Positions 63,990-64,000 of a stretch of DNA of 64,000 bases are shown in pieces. Source of the DNA: Gimesia maris (GTDB lineage Bacteria; Planctomycetota; Planctomycetia; Planctomycetales; Planctomycetaceae); assembly GCF_008298035.1 (NCBI RefSeq), contig NZ_CP042910.1, positions 7,068,001 through 7,132,000 of the forward strand, given 5' to 3'. How positions within the stretch are numbered: the first letter of the stretch is position 1; the number at the start of each line of letters is the position of its first letter. A program made the position numbers and the translations under genes. A model generated the notes under the pieces. It did no database searches and was not told the origin of the DNA. It saw only the letters and a list, made by a program, of their open reading frames with translations.

Positions 63990-64000
63990 ATGAATCAAGC
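63990..64000 (+). CDS. Start of next gene, probably FtsX-like permease (partial)
   Basis: The last 11 bases contain ATGAATCAAGC, a start 34 bases after the ATPase stop. The permease assignment is an inference from the neighbouring LolD-type ATPase, and the product cannot be read. Confidence 0.3.

Noticed and set aside
1-64000. tRNA, rRNA, CRISPR arrays and insertion sequences
   Set aside because: The intergenic regions longer than about 200 bases were read; no cloverleaf, repeat-spacer pattern or transposase gene was seen. Small RNAs without a known fold cannot be excluded.

Overview
The window looks like chromosomal DNA from a planctomycete, most likely of the Gimesia/Planctomyces type. The inference rests on gene content: two DUF1549/DUF1553 proteins and a DUF1501 protein, a DUF1080 protein, a DUF1207 protein, a ceramidase-like secreted enzyme, an ECF sigma factor of the Rhodopirellula/Verrucomicrobium kind, very large envelope proteins and moderate GC. 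No database search was possible, so genus is a guess. I see no rRNA, tRNA, CRISPR array, insertion sequence or prophage. Genes are mostly short operons on both strands with several very tight convergent ends.

Layout. 0-8.3 kb: a GNAT acetyltransferase, a creatininase-family amidohydrolase, a secreted prenyltransferase-fold protein, then a tightly overlapping operon RDD - SpoIIM-like - membrane protein - DUF4129 - DUF4350, and a Rieske ferredoxin. 8.3-20.9 kb: a UPF0173 metallo-hydrolase and two giant envelope proteins (about 2750 and 1170 aa) built from the same module. 21.4-31.9 kb: ceramidase-like protein, HTTM protein with a small partner, CobA-HemD fusion, DUF1207 outer-membrane-type protein, secreted hypothetical protein, ABC-2 permease, TrkA. 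32-41.2 kb: PilZ, two SDRs, the ECF sigma factor with an overlapping anti-sigma-like/DUF1549 fusion, a DUF1549-DUF1501 operon, and a second PilZ protein. 41.7-45.7 kb: a fatty-acid-synthesis-like cluster, dehydratase - ketoreductase - ACP - dehydratase - ketosynthase. 46-53.7 kb: alpha/beta hydrolase, receiver-only response regulator, and a two-gene unit of a degenerate SbcD/YhaO-like protein and a giant YhaN/SbcC-like ATPase. 53.7-60.1 kb (minus strand): CinA-like protein, glycosyltransferase, hypothetical membrane protein, flotillin-like FloA, NfeD, DUF1080. 60.4-64 kb: DUF3311 - sodium:solute symporter, thioesterase, LolD-type ATPase and the first bases of what is probably its permease.

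The most unusual points are: (1) an SbcD/YhaO-like protein that has lost nearly all metal ligands of the metallophosphoesterase fold, paired by a 4-base overlap with an SbcC/YhaN-like ATPase that carries a membrane hairpin inside its coiled coil and two C-terminal DUF4332 (HhH-like) domains; (2) a three-fold repeated giant envelope module, with what looks like an internal signal peptide marking an ancient gene fusion; (3) an ECF sigma factor whose overlapping partner fuses an anti-sigma-like N-terminus and membrane helix to a DUF1549/DUF1553 enzyme; (4) an ACP gene bracketed by two perfect hairpins within the fatty-acid-like cluster; (5) a CinA whose amidase domain has lost its catalytic motif. 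Start sites were moved from the longest frame to internal starts where a Shine-Dalgarno sequence or family alignment favours it; each such choice is stated in the entry.
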